Positions 15,851-25,014 of a stretch of 64,000 bases of DNA are shown here, one piece after another. Position 1 is the stretch's first letter. Each line of letters starts with the position of its first letter. The stretch comes from CBDCYS01 sp965226245 (GTDB taxonomy: Bacteria > Acidobacteriota > Terriglobia > Bryobacterales > UBA6623), in contig CBDDCL010000015.1 in assembly GCA_965226245.1 (NCBI GenBank), positions 4,526,001 to 4,590,000 of the forward strand, read 5' to 3'. The position numbers and the translations under genes are program-made. Under the pieces are notes generated by a model. The model saw only the letters and a program-made list of their open reading frames with translations. It searched no databases and was not told the DNA's origin.

Positions 15851-16117
15851 TGAAGTGATTGAAACAAAATAGGTTGCGGGTTGAATTAAAGTTTCTTTAC
15901 AAAATTGCAGAATTCTGCAGATTTTTACAGGGTCTCGGCGTAAAACGCCGCGATTTGGGCGTCTCGCCTTCGGTGTCGACGTCTAGTGTTTTTGTTTTCA
16001 ATGGTTTGTCCTGAGGGCGATGGGCAGCCCACTTGCAGACTCCGCGGGAAAGTTGCAGTTTTCCGTGCGGATCTGCATGCTTCTTGTCCCTTACGGGGAC
16101 CAGCCGGAACCGAGCAG
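15851..16117 (-). promoter_or_regulatory. Conserved non-coding element family B, copy B2
   Basis: Read on the minus strand, this aligns with 3656-3926 along its whole length. It includes TCCGGCTGGTCCCC, ATCCGCACGGAAAACTGC, AAACCATTGAAAACAAAAAC, CACTAGACGTCGACACC and the small perfect hairpin GGCGTTTTACGCC. These are followed by 10-bp-spaced TCTGCAGAAT and TCTGCAATTT, and by the perfect dyad TAAAGAAACTTTA (plus-strand 15887-15899). It points at the YugP-like gene. The remaining part of the 15752-16576 gap shows no gene. Confidence 0.68.
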
Positions 16118-16576
16118 GGCGGGCGATAGTCTTGAGAAGTCTTGCGCATGGCGGACCTGACCCCTCTGATGCTGCGTTGCGAGCCTTCTCCCATGTTTGG
16201 TAAGCGTTGACAGTTGAGCGGCATGTGAGGTCGTCGGCGCCGGCGTCTGAGTTCGCCTATGATCCGCCTGCTAGCAGCTCTCAGTTTACCAGGCGGTGTC
16301 AAGTTCTTCAGGGCGTTTTCGGGATAAGTTATTGAAAACATTCGCGGGAAGGGTTGTGACCGGGCGGGGGCAAGTCATCGCTTAGGTGTATAGGGCGGGT
16401 CGGGCGGCTGCGTCGCGCAAACCAGGAGTGGTACCCCTTTTGTTTGGACCGGCAGGAGTACGGGTCCGTACTATTGGGCGCCGAGTCGTCGACCTTAGCG
16501 CGCTTGACCCTGCAATCTCTGGACTCTACAGCGGACGGCGGGCCGGAGGCCGGCCGCGGACCGGAAGTGACGTCTG

Positions 16577-17980
16577 CTAGGTAGCCGCCCCGATTGTTTC
16601 CTGATTGACCAATTCCCAGGCCGCCATGCCACCGGCCAACTCTTCGATCTCCGTGAACCCTTGCTGCTGCAGGATGCTGGCCGCGATCGAGGACCGATAT
16701 CCTCCCGCGCAATGTACGGCGAGTGTCCGATCTTTGGGTAACTCGGAAGCTCTCCTTCTTAGCTGGTTCAGTGGTATGTGGACACTGTCCTTGATGTGCT
16801 TCAGCTCTCTTTCCGTCGACCGTCGCACATCGACCACTAGAGGAGGCGATGGAGATGAAAGCTTCTCCGCCAGAGTTGCGGCATCGATGCGGTCCCATCC
16901 GTCCACGAGATCGGGACGCCCTTCCAGAGCTTGAATTCCGTCCTGAAGGTAACCACTGACGCGGTCAAAACCGATGCGCCCGAGACGCTTGGCCGCTTCC
17001 TCTTCTCTTCCCGGTTCGGCGATGACAACAATCAATTCTTCAGGGTTGAGGATTGTTCCGGCCCAAGTGGCATACTGACCTCCTAGCCCGATATTGAAGC
17101 TGCCGGCCAAGTGGGCTTTGGCGAAATCCGCCGGGTCCCGGGTGTCGAGAATCCGGGCGCCCGACTGCTGCATATCGAGAACTTGGTCGAGCGAGAGCGG
17201 ATTGAGTTCGCGCCGCAGGACCTGTTCCAGCGTCTCGCGCTCTTTTGTGTTCAGAATGGCGTCATAAGTGAAGTATTCCGGCGCCTCTGGCTGGTCGGCT
17301 GTCACAATTCGGATGAAGTCCTCTTTGCTCATGGGCTGCAAAGCGTAGTTGTAGCGGCGCTGGTCGCCGATCGTCGAGACCGTTTCCGTACTGAGGTTCT
17401 TTCCACAAAGTGATCCCGCCCCGTGGGCCGGGTAGACGAGCGTCTGGCCGGGGAGTTTCAGCAGCTTTTCGTGAACCGAGGCGTACAGCATTCCACCCAA
17501 CTCGTGTGCCGACCAACCGAGAGAAGCCCGCAAATCCGGACGGCCGACGTCTCCTATGAACAGTGTGTCGCCGGTCAGAACAGCATGAGGCTCGTCCTGG
17601 CTCTTCTCCAGGTCATAGATTAAAATGCAAATCGACTCCGCCGTATGCCCAGGCGTTTCGAGAGTCTGGAGACGGACGCTTCCCAGATTCAAGACATCGC
17701 CGTCTTTCATCGGCGTGAAGCCGAACTCTGCCTCGGCCCGCGCCCCAAGATAGATTCGGGCCCCTGCTCGATCCCGAAGTTCGAGGTGTCCGGCGATGAA
17801 GTCCGCGTGACAGTGTGTGAGGAATACGTGGCGGATCTCAAGGTTCGATTTCCGGGCGTCCTCGAGATATTGATCGACGTCGCGTTGCGGATCGACGACG
17901 ACAGCCGCCCGAGTCGACTCGTCTCCTATCAGATAGGAGGCATGTGCCAGGCAGTTCAGGTAGTACTGCTTGAAAATCAC
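16577..17980 (-). CDS. MBL-fold persulfide dioxygenase-like protein with two rhodanese domains
   Basis: A 467-residue protein. The N-terminal MBL domain (1-250) has THCHADFIAGH (residues 55-65), ETPGHTAES, LTGDTLFIGDVGRPD and YPAHGAGS, as in ETHE1/CstB-type persulfide dioxygenases. The usual HxHxDH is HxHxDF here, as in the subgroup of MBL-rhodanese proteins. Two rhodanese domains follow. The first (about 265-355) has no active-site cysteine and is probably structural. The second (about 370-460) keeps CAGGYRS with the catalytic Cys near 432. The likely role is oxidation or transfer of sulfane sulfur in the cytoplasm. A small gene (18047-18268) lies 66 bp upstream on the same strand and may be co-transcribed. 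Confidence 0.87.
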   Translation of the reverse strand: MIFKQYYLNCLAHASYLIGDESTRAAVVVDPQRDVDQYLEDARKSNLEIRHVFLTHCHADFIAGHLELRDRAGARIYLGARAEAEFGFTPMKDGDVLNLGSVRLQTLETPGHTAESICILIYDLEKSQDEPHAVLTGDTLFIGDVGRPDLRASLGWSAHELGGMLYASVHEKLLKLPGQTLVYPAHGAGSLCGKNLSTETVSTIGDQRRYNYALQPMSKEDFIRIVTADQPEAPEYFTYDAILNTKERETLEQVLRRELNPLSLDQVLDMQQSGARILDTRDPADFAKAHLAGSFNIGLGGQYATWAGTILNPEELIVVIAEPGREEEAAKRLGRIGFDRVSGYLQDGIQALEGRPDLVDGWDRIDAATLAEKLSSPSPPLVVDVRRSTERELKHIKDSVHIPLNQLRRRASELPKDRTLAVHCAGGYRSSIAASILQQQGFTEIEELAGGMAAWELVNQETIGAAT

Positions 17981-18046
17981 GGTTCATCCTTTTCGCGCGC
18001 TGGACGCCAAGCACTTGCGTGCCGCCGCACGAGTGAAGGGCGCTCT

Positions 18047-18268
18047 TCACGGCTCCACGATGCGGGTTCTCGCCAATCGTTCTTCGGCTTGCCCAGTGGC
18101 TTCTCTTTCCGCTTCCTCGCGTGTCGCGGCCGTAGCCCGAGCGATCCAGGCGCCCGGTGAGACGTTATCGACAACACAGTGGAAGCGATCTCCAACCCGG
18201 TAAGAAGTCACCCGCGCCTTCCAGCCCGCCAACTCAATCACAGTTACCGTATGGTCTTCTGCTTTCAT
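18047..18268 (-). CDS. Small conserved-type hypothetical protein
   Basis: A 73-residue protein starting MKAEDHTVTVIELAGWKARV and ending in a charged helix (TREEAEREATGQAEERLARTRIVEP). The pattern of a short beta-rich half (KARVTSYRVGDRFHCVVDNVSPGAWIARATA) followed by a helix resembles DUF2188-like small proteins, but no family is certain. GGAAGAAG lies 7 bp before the ATG; a GTG directly before that ATG is less likely. It is probably the first gene of a two-gene unit with the MBL-rhodanese protein. Confidence 0.6.
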   Translation of the reverse strand: MKAEDHTVTVIELAGWKARVTSYRVGDRFHCVVDNVSPGAWIARATAATREEAEREATGQAEERLARTRIVEP

Positions 18269-18450
18269 CACTCTTCTTCCACTTGCAACAAAAATGATTA
18301 GCCGGTTGTGGGGTCGTGGTTGCTGTTTCAGACAGCTAGCCTTGGACTACGCCTTGAGGCAACTCGGCCTTCAACACGGAAAGCATACCGCTTTCCCCGG
18401 CGTCTTTCCGTTCCGATCTCTCACTGACAGGCTCCGAGCGGTGTTAGCTA

Positions 18451-18490
18451 GCAGGAACGCGATATATCAATAGTAATCGGCTGACGAGCC
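18451..18490 (+). repeat. Short dispersed repeat family C, copy C1
   Basis: GGAACGCGATATATCAATAG followed by TAATCGGCTG resembles 22547-22592, 22430-22476 and 23393-23436. The shared core is AACGCGATATATCAACAGCTATC. It lies between the small gene and the end of the disrupted kinase gene. Confidence 0.5.
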
Positions 18491-18519
18491 CTATGTACTT
18501 AGTTTTGGGTGACTTAGGG

Positions 18520-20542
18520 CTACTCGTGGTCGCGGAACTCGGCGAACCAGTTTTGGATGACGTGGATGGAGCGGGGGGTGTCCGCTTCGTCTCCTGCGAG
18601 TCCCACCAGCACGAATCGTTGCCCCTCTTTGGAAACATCGTAGTTGGGCCTCAAACGCCCACTCAGGCTCGCATCTTCAAACAGACGGGCCGGTGTGCTG
18701 ACCGAGAAACTTGGGGTCGTCTTCACCGGCGCCGCCATCAGAATCGATCCCTCGAAGTAGAACAGCTCCTTGCCGTCTCGACTCCAACGCGGCTGTGTCC
18801 CCCCGTTCGTCGAGACCTGCCACTTGCCCGCTCCTTTGGGGAAGGGCCGAACGTAGACCTCGAAGCGATCCGATTCATCCGAACAGTAAGCCACAAACCG
18901 CCCGTCCGGCGAAAACTTCGCCGCCCCTTCCTGGCGCGGGGTAGATAGGAAGACCGCCTCTTCAAACCCGACGCCGTCTGTTTTGCGCTTCAGGTACCGA
19001 ATGTCCCCCTTGTTCTTAGGGTCTCCGCTAACGTCATAGACCATGTAGTTGCCGTCCGGAGACCAATCAGGATATTCATCGTCAAGAGGCCCGCCAACCA
19101 GCAAAGTCGCCTCGCCCGTGCCGGCGGCGGGCTTGCTGAAAATGTCACGGCTTCCCCGCCGGTCCGACGTGAACGTGATCTCCGTGCCGGAAGGAGACCA
19201 TGTTGGATGAGCTTCAAGCCCGGCGGCGAAGGTCAGGCGGGTTGCAACGGCCCTTTCTGTTTCATGCACCCAGATGTCTAAGTCGCCCGAACTGTCGTCC
19301 TGCGCAGCAACCCGGCTCCCGTCAGGAGATAACTTGGGGAACATTATGTTACCGGCTTGTGGACGGCCGATTGGTCCCAAGCTGTTGCCGCCGCGATCTC
19401 GCCAGACCAGTTGTGATTCGACCGAGCCGCCGCGGTCGAGATAGACCAGCGTCCCATCCCGCGCAACACTGGGTAACGCTCCCCCTTCGACGATGGGGAA
19501 GGCCTCCCCTGTGGCGGTCAAGGTCTCCAAGGAGAAGGGCAGGACCCACAATCCCGGCTTCTCGTCCACAAGGCTGGACTGGTAAACGAGATGTCCACTT
19601 GCTGAGTAAGCCGGCCGGCTTCCCGGCCCTAGTTCCCGGCGCTCTCCCGTCTCGAGGTCAAGTAGTCCTAGCCTGGGATCACTCACACCACCGAAATTGT
19701 AAACCAGCCCGTGAGTGCCTGCGCTGAAAGGCAAGAAGTGAGGCCGAGCGCCGCCGCGCCCTTCTTGACTCTCTTCCAGCTCAAAAAGAAGTTTGGAGGT
19801 GCCGCCTCGAGCGGGCACCTCATACAATTGACCGCCGGAGGAGAAGACAATCCGCGCACCGTCGGGACTCCACGATCCGCCAATATAATAACCCTGGGGC
19901 AGATCGCACAGCGTGATCGGATCGCCCCCCTCTGCCGGGACACGCTTTAACTCCTGGCCGCTTCGAAAGCCGATGAACCGGCTGTCCGGCGACCAAAACA
20001 TACCTGCGGCAGATGTGTAGTCGGCACCCTCCGTTCCCTCAAGTTTTCGGGGCGTTTCGCGGGCAAGGTCTCGCACCCAAAGGGCGCTTTCCCCTCCCTC
20101 TTCGACGGCGAAGACGATGTGCCGGCCGTTGGGTGAAACAGACGGCGCAAACACATTCCCGGGAGAGAAAGAAAACCGAAGAACCTCTTCGGGGGAATCC
20201 GGCATCGGGCCCCGAAGCCACTGGAAAACCAACAGACCCAGCGTAACGGCCAGGAGCACCCCCATGCCGAGCAATCCTCCGCGCTTTAGTTGCTGACGCT
20301 TTTCAGCCTTCTTGGCGGCCGATTCGGGCACGACGCGGATGGCAACCGAGCGATGAAGTTCGGTGTCTTCGGCGCGATAGGTCACGCTTTCCCCTTCGTC
20401 GCTCAAACGCTCGATGACGCGGTAGGGGAAAACCGCTGTGTTGACGGGCTCGATGCCAGCTTGTGAGGGTGCGGCTTGTTGGGTGAGCGGCCCGCTCAAC
20501 CCTGCACCCGTGGCCGACGGTGCTGTGCGCAGAATTGTCGAT
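18520..20542 (-). pseudogene. 3' part of disrupted kinase gene: TM segment plus PD40 propeller
   Basis: This is the C-terminal part of a receptor-type Ser/Thr kinase whose N-terminal part lies at 21570-22401. It encodes a proline/alanine linker, a short second kinase N-lobe relic (FPYRVIERLSDEGESVTYRAED), one transmembrane helix (GGLLGMGVLLAVTLGLLVFQWL), and a WD40/TolB-type beta-propeller with repeated SPDGxxI/V signatures (SVSPNGRHIVFA, WSPDGARIVFSS, WSPDGNYMVY, FSPDGRFVAYCS). Deleting 20543-21577 (1035 bp, a multiple of three) joins it in frame to the kinase domain and gives a protein of about 948 residues. A TTG at 20499 could still start this part alone. Confidence 0.88.
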
Positions 20543-21569
20543 ATGGGGTATTTAGTTGACTCCAGTAGCCACTACATCTTGGGGGTGGGGGTGCCGGCCC
20601 TGGTGGCCTCGACCATTGTCTTATAGGGAGCAGGGTCGGCGGCGACCGCCTGCTGGAGGAGGCGATAGAAAAGTTTGCCGCGCGACCGTGAGGTCCGCCG
20701 GTTGAAGCGGAACGTGAACTCGTCCAGGTAGTAGTCCAAATACTCGTGACTGACAGCCCCCTGGTGGGTCCCCAACAGCCAGCGCTTTAGCAGAGAGGCG
20801 ACACGATGGACTCTCGGCAGCAGCTTACTCGCCGATTGCCGCTTCCCGCGCAGCACGGTGACTTCATGGCGGTATCCTTTGTTCTCCAATCCCGCATAGC
20901 CTTCCCAGCCGTCGGTGTGCACGAGGCTGCCAGGTTGGATAGCTTCTTCGACAAAGGCTTCCAAGCTCGCCGCTGAGGCATCCGCGATCCGACGGAGCCG
21001 GATGCGACCCATACCGCGCCCATCCTCCTCGGCAGCAACCGCAACTAACGCTTTGCCAACCATTTCGCGACCTCGGACGCCCTCTTCGACTCCGCCCACA
21101 TACGTTTCGTCCACCTCCACCCGGCCGACCAGCCGATTGCGACCGGGGCGCACCATGGCGCGGCGGAACTTGTGCAGCCAGGTCCAGGCGGTTACATAGC
21201 TACCCAAACCCAAGACCCGCTGCAACTCCAGCGCGCTGGCCCCGCCTTTTTGCGTTGTCACCCACCAAGCCGCCCGGAACCACAACGTCAAGGGCTTGCG
21301 GGTGTCCTGGAAAATCGTGCCCGCCGTCACCGAGGCCTGGTAACCGCAGTCGGCGCAGAGCAGCAGATTGCGTTTGCTGGCCCATGAGGACTGGATCCCA
21401 CAGCGCGGGCACACGAACCCCTCCGGCCAGCGCAGCTTCAGCAGGTACTCCCGGCACGCCTCCTCGGTCGAGAATCGAGCTTCCAACTCGACGAGGTTTC
21501 GGGGGTAGTCCTCCTTCATGCCCCCAACCACAACATATTGTGGCTACTGGAGTCAACTAAATACCCCAT
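20543..21569 (-). mobile_element. IS1595-family insertion sequence, complete (1027 bp)
   Basis: Perfect 30-bp terminal inverted repeats occupy 20543-20572 and 21540-21569 (outer end ATGGGGTATTTAGTTGACTC). An 8-bp direct repeat TTGTCGAT flanks the element at 20535-20542 and 21570-21577. Eight bases is the duplication size expected for IS1595. One intact transposase fills the interior. Perfect ends, perfect duplication and an otherwise undamaged host gene indicate a recent insertion. Confidence 0.96.
20572..21531 (-). CDS. IS1595-family (ISXO2-like) transposase
   Basis: A 319-residue DDE-type transposase. The N-terminal zinc ribbon has CPRC (about residue 40) and CADC (about 59). The catalytic core shows VEVDETYVGG (first Asp), VHTDGWEGY (second Asp) and the family's third acidic or Asn-Lys position near YLDYYLDEFTFRFNRR, in the C-terminal helix typical of ISXO2 transposases. 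The length is usual. The stop codon lies in the left terminal repeat and the start lies just inside the right one. The gene runs in the same direction as the interrupted kinase. Confidence 0.94.
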   Translation of the reverse strand: MVGGMKEDYPRNLVELEARFSTEEACREYLLKLRWPEGFVCPRCGIQSSWASKRNLLLCADCGYQASVTAGTIFQDTRKPLTLWFRAAWWVTTQKGGASALELQRVLGLGSYVTAWTWLHKFRRAMVRPGRNRLVGRVEVDETYVGGVEEGVRGREMVGKALVAVAAEEDGRGMGRIRLRRIADASAASLEAFVEEAIQPGSLVHTDGWEGYAGLENKGYRHEVTVLRGKRQSASKLLPRVHRVASLLKRWLLGTHQGAVSHEYLDYYLDEFTFRFNRRTSRSRGKLFYRLLQQAVAADPAPYKTMVEATRAGTPTPKM

Positions 21570-22401
21570 TTGTCGATTTTCCCGCCGCCAGTTTCGTACT
21601 CAGGCTCTTGAGGTCAACGATGATCTCCTCGACGTGCTGGTAGCGCTCGCCCGCATCCTTGGCCATCGCCTTGCCGACGATCCACTCCAACTCCATCGGC
21701 AAACCAGCCCGTAAAGCCGTGATGGGCTCCGGCTCTTCATTGCCAATCGCATAGAGCACGGCCTCCTGGCGCTCGCCCTCGAACGGCAACTTTCCCGTCA
21801 CCATCTCGTAGATCACCACCCCGAGCGACCAGATATCCGTGCGCCGATCGGTCGACAGGCGCTTCGTCTGCTCGGGCGACATGTAGGCCGGTGTCCCTAA
21901 GATGGTCGCGGTCTTGGTGAGCTGGGAGCGCTCGGCAAGCTGCGCCAGGCCGAAATCCATGACCTTGACTTGGCCTTGCGGGGTGACCATCAGGTTGGCG
22001 CTCTTGATGTCCCGGTGAACGACGCCTTTTTCGTGTGCCGCTTGCAGGCCTTGCGCAGTCTGAGCGGCGATATCTAGCGCCTCATCGAGCTTCAGTGGGC
22101 GTTCGCCGATCTTGTCTTTGACGGTTTGGCCCTCGATGTAGGCCATGGCGATGAAGGTCTCGCCTTCCACCTCATCGATCTCATGGACGGTGCAGATATT
22201 TTGATGATCGAGCGCGGCGGCGGCCTTCGCTTCTCGAATGAAACGCGCACGGCCTTCCTCGTCTTCCAGCAAGTGAGCAGCGAGAAACTTCAGCGCGACC
22301 GTGCGTTCGAGCTTGGTATCTTCGGCCTTGTAGACCACACCCATACCACCCCGGCCGACTTCGGAGAGGATCTTGTAGTGGCTGATCGTCTCGCCTACCA
22401 C
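21570..22401 (-). pseudogene. 5' part of disrupted Ser/Thr protein kinase gene
   Basis: Encodes a complete Hanks-type kinase domain: glycine loop VGRGGMGVVYKAED (15-28), catalytic Lys38 in VALKFL, HRDIKSAN (129-136), the DFG motif near 149, and TPAYMSPEQ in the activation loop. The frame runs 6 codons into the insertion sequence and stops at 21553, giving a 282-residue soluble kinase without its membrane segment or sensor. The truncated product could still be an active, unregulated kinase; that is inference. Start ATG at 22401 (MVGETISHYKIL), as in sister kinases at 32890 and 38745. Confidence 0.9.
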
Positions 22402-22429
22402 GATGGGTTAATTCTACCTGTTCGCGGAT

Positions 22430-22592
22430 AGATGGTGGTAACAAGCACTTCGCGCCAGCTATCCGGTTCAAGCCCATCGTAACTCAATAGACGAGGGGTT
22501 TGCAGTTCTTCAGACGACTCGGAAAAGGGCCTCAGGCAGGCGTTTGTTGGTGGTAACGCGATATCGCGACAGCTATCCGAAGGGCTTTTCGC
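22430..22592 (+). repeat. Short dispersed repeat family C, copies C2 and C3
   Basis: Two related units (about 22430-22476 and 22547-22592), each reading TGGTGGTAAC then an inner palindrome-like segment (GCGATATCGC in C3) then CAGCTATCCG. They fill the 210-bp gap between the kinase start and the peroxiredoxin end. Confidence 0.55.
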
Positions 22593-22612
22593 ACGAACCC
22601 GGCGGAACGCTG

Positions 22613-23272
22613 TTATTCCGGCTGCGGAACGATCCGCAGATACGGTTTCGGCGCTTTCCAGCCCTCGGGGTATTTTTGCCTGGCTTCGTCATCGGAAACC
22701 GCGGGCACGATGATGACGTCTTCGCCCCGCCGCCAGTTAACCGGCGTGGCGACTTTGTGCTTCGCGGTCAACTGCATCGAATCAAGCACCCGCAGCACCT
22801 CGTCGAAGTTACGGCCCGTGGTCATGGGATAGGTAATCATCAGCTTGATCTTCTTGTTCGGCCCGACGACGAACACCGAGCGCACCGTTGCATTATCTGC
22901 CGCCGTTCGCCCCTTTGCACTTCCCGTGGCGTTGGGGTGAATCATATCGAAGAGCTTCGCTACCGTCAGATCGGTGTCACCGATCAACGGATAGTTCAGT
23001 GCATGTCCCTGGGTTTCCTCGATGTCCTTTGCCCATTCCGTGTGATCGCCGACCGAATCCACGCTCAGACCGATGATCTTGCAGTTGCGTTCGGCGAATT
23101 GCGACTTCAGGCCGGCCACGTAGCCGAGCTCGGTCGTGCAGACCGGCGTGAAGTCCTTGGGATGGGAAAACAGGACGGCCCATCCATCCCCGATCCACTC
23201 GTGGAAGTTGATCGTTCCTTCGGTTGTTTCCGCTGTGAAGTCCGGGACTTCATCGCCTATGTGTAGTGCCAT
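22613..23272 (-). CDS. 1-Cys peroxiredoxin (Prx6 type)
   Basis: A 219-residue thiol peroxidase. The peroxidatic Cys is in PKDFTPVCTTELG (about residue 45), with the conserved Thr and an Arg later (DNATVRSVFVV). The C-terminal extension (LDSMQLTAKHKVATPVNWRRGEDVIIVP...KPYLRIVPQ) is typical of the Prx6/1-Cys subgroup, and no second resolving Cys in the AhpC position is visible. It reduces peroxides in the cytoplasm; the reductant is unknown, and bacillithiol is conceivable given bshC at 59429. A ribosome-binding GGAGG precedes the ATG at 23272. Confidence 0.93.
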   Translation of the reverse strand: MALHIGDEVPDFTAETTEGTINFHEWIGDGWAVLFSHPKDFTPVCTTELGYVAGLKSQFAERNCKIIGLSVDSVGDHTEWAKDIEETQGHALNYPLIGDTDLTVAKLFDMIHPNATGSAKGRTAADNATVRSVFVVGPNKKIKLMITYPMTTGRNFDEVLRVLDSMQLTAKHKVATPVNWRRGEDVIIVPAVSDDEARQKYPEGWKAPKPYLRIVPQPE

Positions 23273-23392
23273 GGTTCACCTCCAACGGTGCTTTCTGACA
23301 GATTGCGCCAGGCTAGTCCCGACGACCTGCCCTAGAAGTTATACCACTTTCTGATGATGAGGAGCTGTTGTTTGGGGAAGACTTCCAGCGGG

Positions 23393-23436
23393 CGATTGTT
23401 GGACACAAGGCGATATATCAACAGCTATCGAATGCC
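23393..23436 (+). repeat. Short dispersed repeat family C, copy C4
   Basis: Reads GGCGATATATCAACAGCTATC, matching C1 to C3. The rest of the 23273-23619 gap shows only a GAAGGAGAA ribosome-binding site before the selenium-binding protein gene. Confidence 0.5.
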
Positions 23437-23619
23437 CCAACTATAATATCAGGGCTGTGAGCCGCCACCAGTCAGGACGACAACCGAAGGCGTTGTCCAC
23501 TATCTCCGTGCCATGCCAGGAGCATTTTCCAATCCAAGAATGAACGGCCGAGTGCGGAGGGGTATACTTAAGGGCCGAAGGCTCCGCGCCGGAGATCCTT
23601 CTCTCGAAGGAGAACTTTT

Positions 23620-25014
23620 ATGCCCCTGTGGACTCCCGATCCCACCTTCTACCCGTCCCCCAAGATGGCGGCGAAGGCGCCAGCCGAGAAGCTTGCCTTC
23701 GTGTCCATGCTGAACGCCGGCAACGGCGACCACAAGGACGCCCTCGGCGTCGTCGATACAGAGCCAGGCTCTTCCACCTACGGGCAGATTGTCGGCAAGG
23801 TCGACATGCCTCACGGTGGCGACGAGTTGCATCACTTCGGATGGAACGCTTGCAGCTCGTGCCTTTGTCCTTACGCGCCGCACCCGCACACGGAGCGCCG
23901 CTATCTTATCGTCCCGGGTATCAACTCGTCGCGAATTCACATCATCGACACCAAGCCCGATCCCAAGCAACCCAAGATCGTCAAGGTGATCGAGCCGGAC
24001 GAGTTCACGGCGAGAACCGGCTACACCGCACCACACACCTTCCACTGCGGGCCCGACGGCATCTACGGAAGCGCGCTGGGATCAGCAGACGGGAACGGTC
24101 CAGGTGGCATCTTCGTGATGGACCCCGAGAGCTTTGACGTCCTTGGGAAGTGGGAAGTCGATCGAGGACCGCAGAACTTGGCCTACGACTTCGGGTGGCA
24201 TCTCGGCTACGACACCATGGTCACTAGCGAATGGGGCACTCCCAACATGGTCAAAGATGGCGTCAATCCCGATATCCTGCTCAAGGGCGGTTATGGTCAT
24301 GCACTTCACTTTTGGGACCTCCGCAAACGACGCCATCTGAAGGCACTCGATCTCGGATCGGAGCAGCAGATGGTGCTCGAACTGAGACCGGCGCACGATC
24401 CCACTCGCTCGTACGGCTTCGCGGGAGTCGTGATTTCTATCAAGGACCTGTCAGCGTCGATTTGGGTGTGGCGCCAAGAGAACGGCAGTTGGGATGTGCA
24501 GAAAGTGATCGAGATCCCGGCTGAGCCCGCCGAGCCGGACCAGCTGCCGCCGGTGCTCCAGGGGTTCAAGGCGGTGCCGCCGCTCATTACCGATATTAAC
24601 CTCTCGCTCGACGACCGCTTCCTTTACGTTTCTTGTTGGGGCACGGGAGAATTCCGGCAATATGACGTCTCCGATCCCTTCAACCCCAAGCTCACGGGAT
24701 CGGTTCACCTGGGCGGGATTGTCCGTCGAGCCGGGCACCCGAAGCACCCCCAAATACCCCTCAACGGCGGGCCACAAATGGTCGAAGTCAGCCGCGACGG
24801 GCAGCGGGTCTACTTCACGAACTCGCTGTATTCGCCCTGGGACGAGCAGTTTTACCCGGATGGAATTCGAAGCTGGATGGTGAAGCTGAACGCAGCGCCG
24901 CAAGGAGGGCTGCGGATTGATCCCGATTTCTTTGTCGAATTTGGCGATCTCCGCGGCCACCAAGTCCGTTTGGAGGGCGGTGACGCCTCTTCCGACTCTT
25001 ACTGTTACTCATGA
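23620..25014 (+). CDS. Selenium-binding protein 56 / methanethiol oxidase family
   Basis: A 464-residue SBP56 protein. Bacterial and human members oxidise methanethiol to formaldehyde, H2S and H2O2, with copper implicated. Family marks are GGDELHHFGWNACSSCLCPYAPH with the Cys-x-x-Cys, the PHTFHCGPDGIYGSALG block, the HFWDLRKRRHLKALDLG block, the LSLDDRFLYVSCWGTGEFRQYD propeller strand and the ending DLRGHQVRLEGGDASSDSYCYS. No signal peptide is seen. A good Shine-Dalgarno (GAAGGAG) precedes the ATG. The stop codon overlaps the start of the next gene (ATGA at 25011-25014), so the two products are translationally coupled. H2S and H2O2 handling by the nearby peroxiredoxin and persulfide dioxygenase would fit. 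Confidence 0.92.
   Translation: MPLWTPDPTFYPSPKMAAKAPAEKLAFVSMLNAGNGDHKDALGVVDTEPGSSTYGQIVGKVDMPHGGDELHHFGWNACSSCLCPYAPHPHTERRYLIVPGINSSRIHIIDTKPDPKQPKIVKVIEPDEFTARTGYTAPHTFHCGPDGIYGSALGSADGNGPGGIFVMDPESFDVLGKWEVDRGPQNLAYDFGWHLGYDTMVTSEWGTPNMVKDGVNPDILLKGGYGHALHFWDLRKRRHLKALDLGSEQQMVLELRPAHDPTRSYGFAGVVISIKDLSASIWVWRQENGSWDVQKVIEIPAEPAEPDQLPPVLQGFKAVPPLITDINLSLDDRFLYVSCWGTGEFRQYDVSDPFNPKLTGSVHLGGIVRRAGHPKHPQIPLNGGPQMVEVSRDGQRVYFTNSLYSPWDEQFYPDGIRSWMVKLNAAPQGGLRIDPDFFVEFGDLRGHQVRLEGGDASSDSYCYS

Noticed and set aside
23513..23540. 17-bp match (reverse complement) between about 23520 and 43495 (TCTTGGATTGGAAAATG)
   Set aside because: An isolated 17-bp match in 64 kb on both strands is not far from chance expectation, and the flanks do not align.
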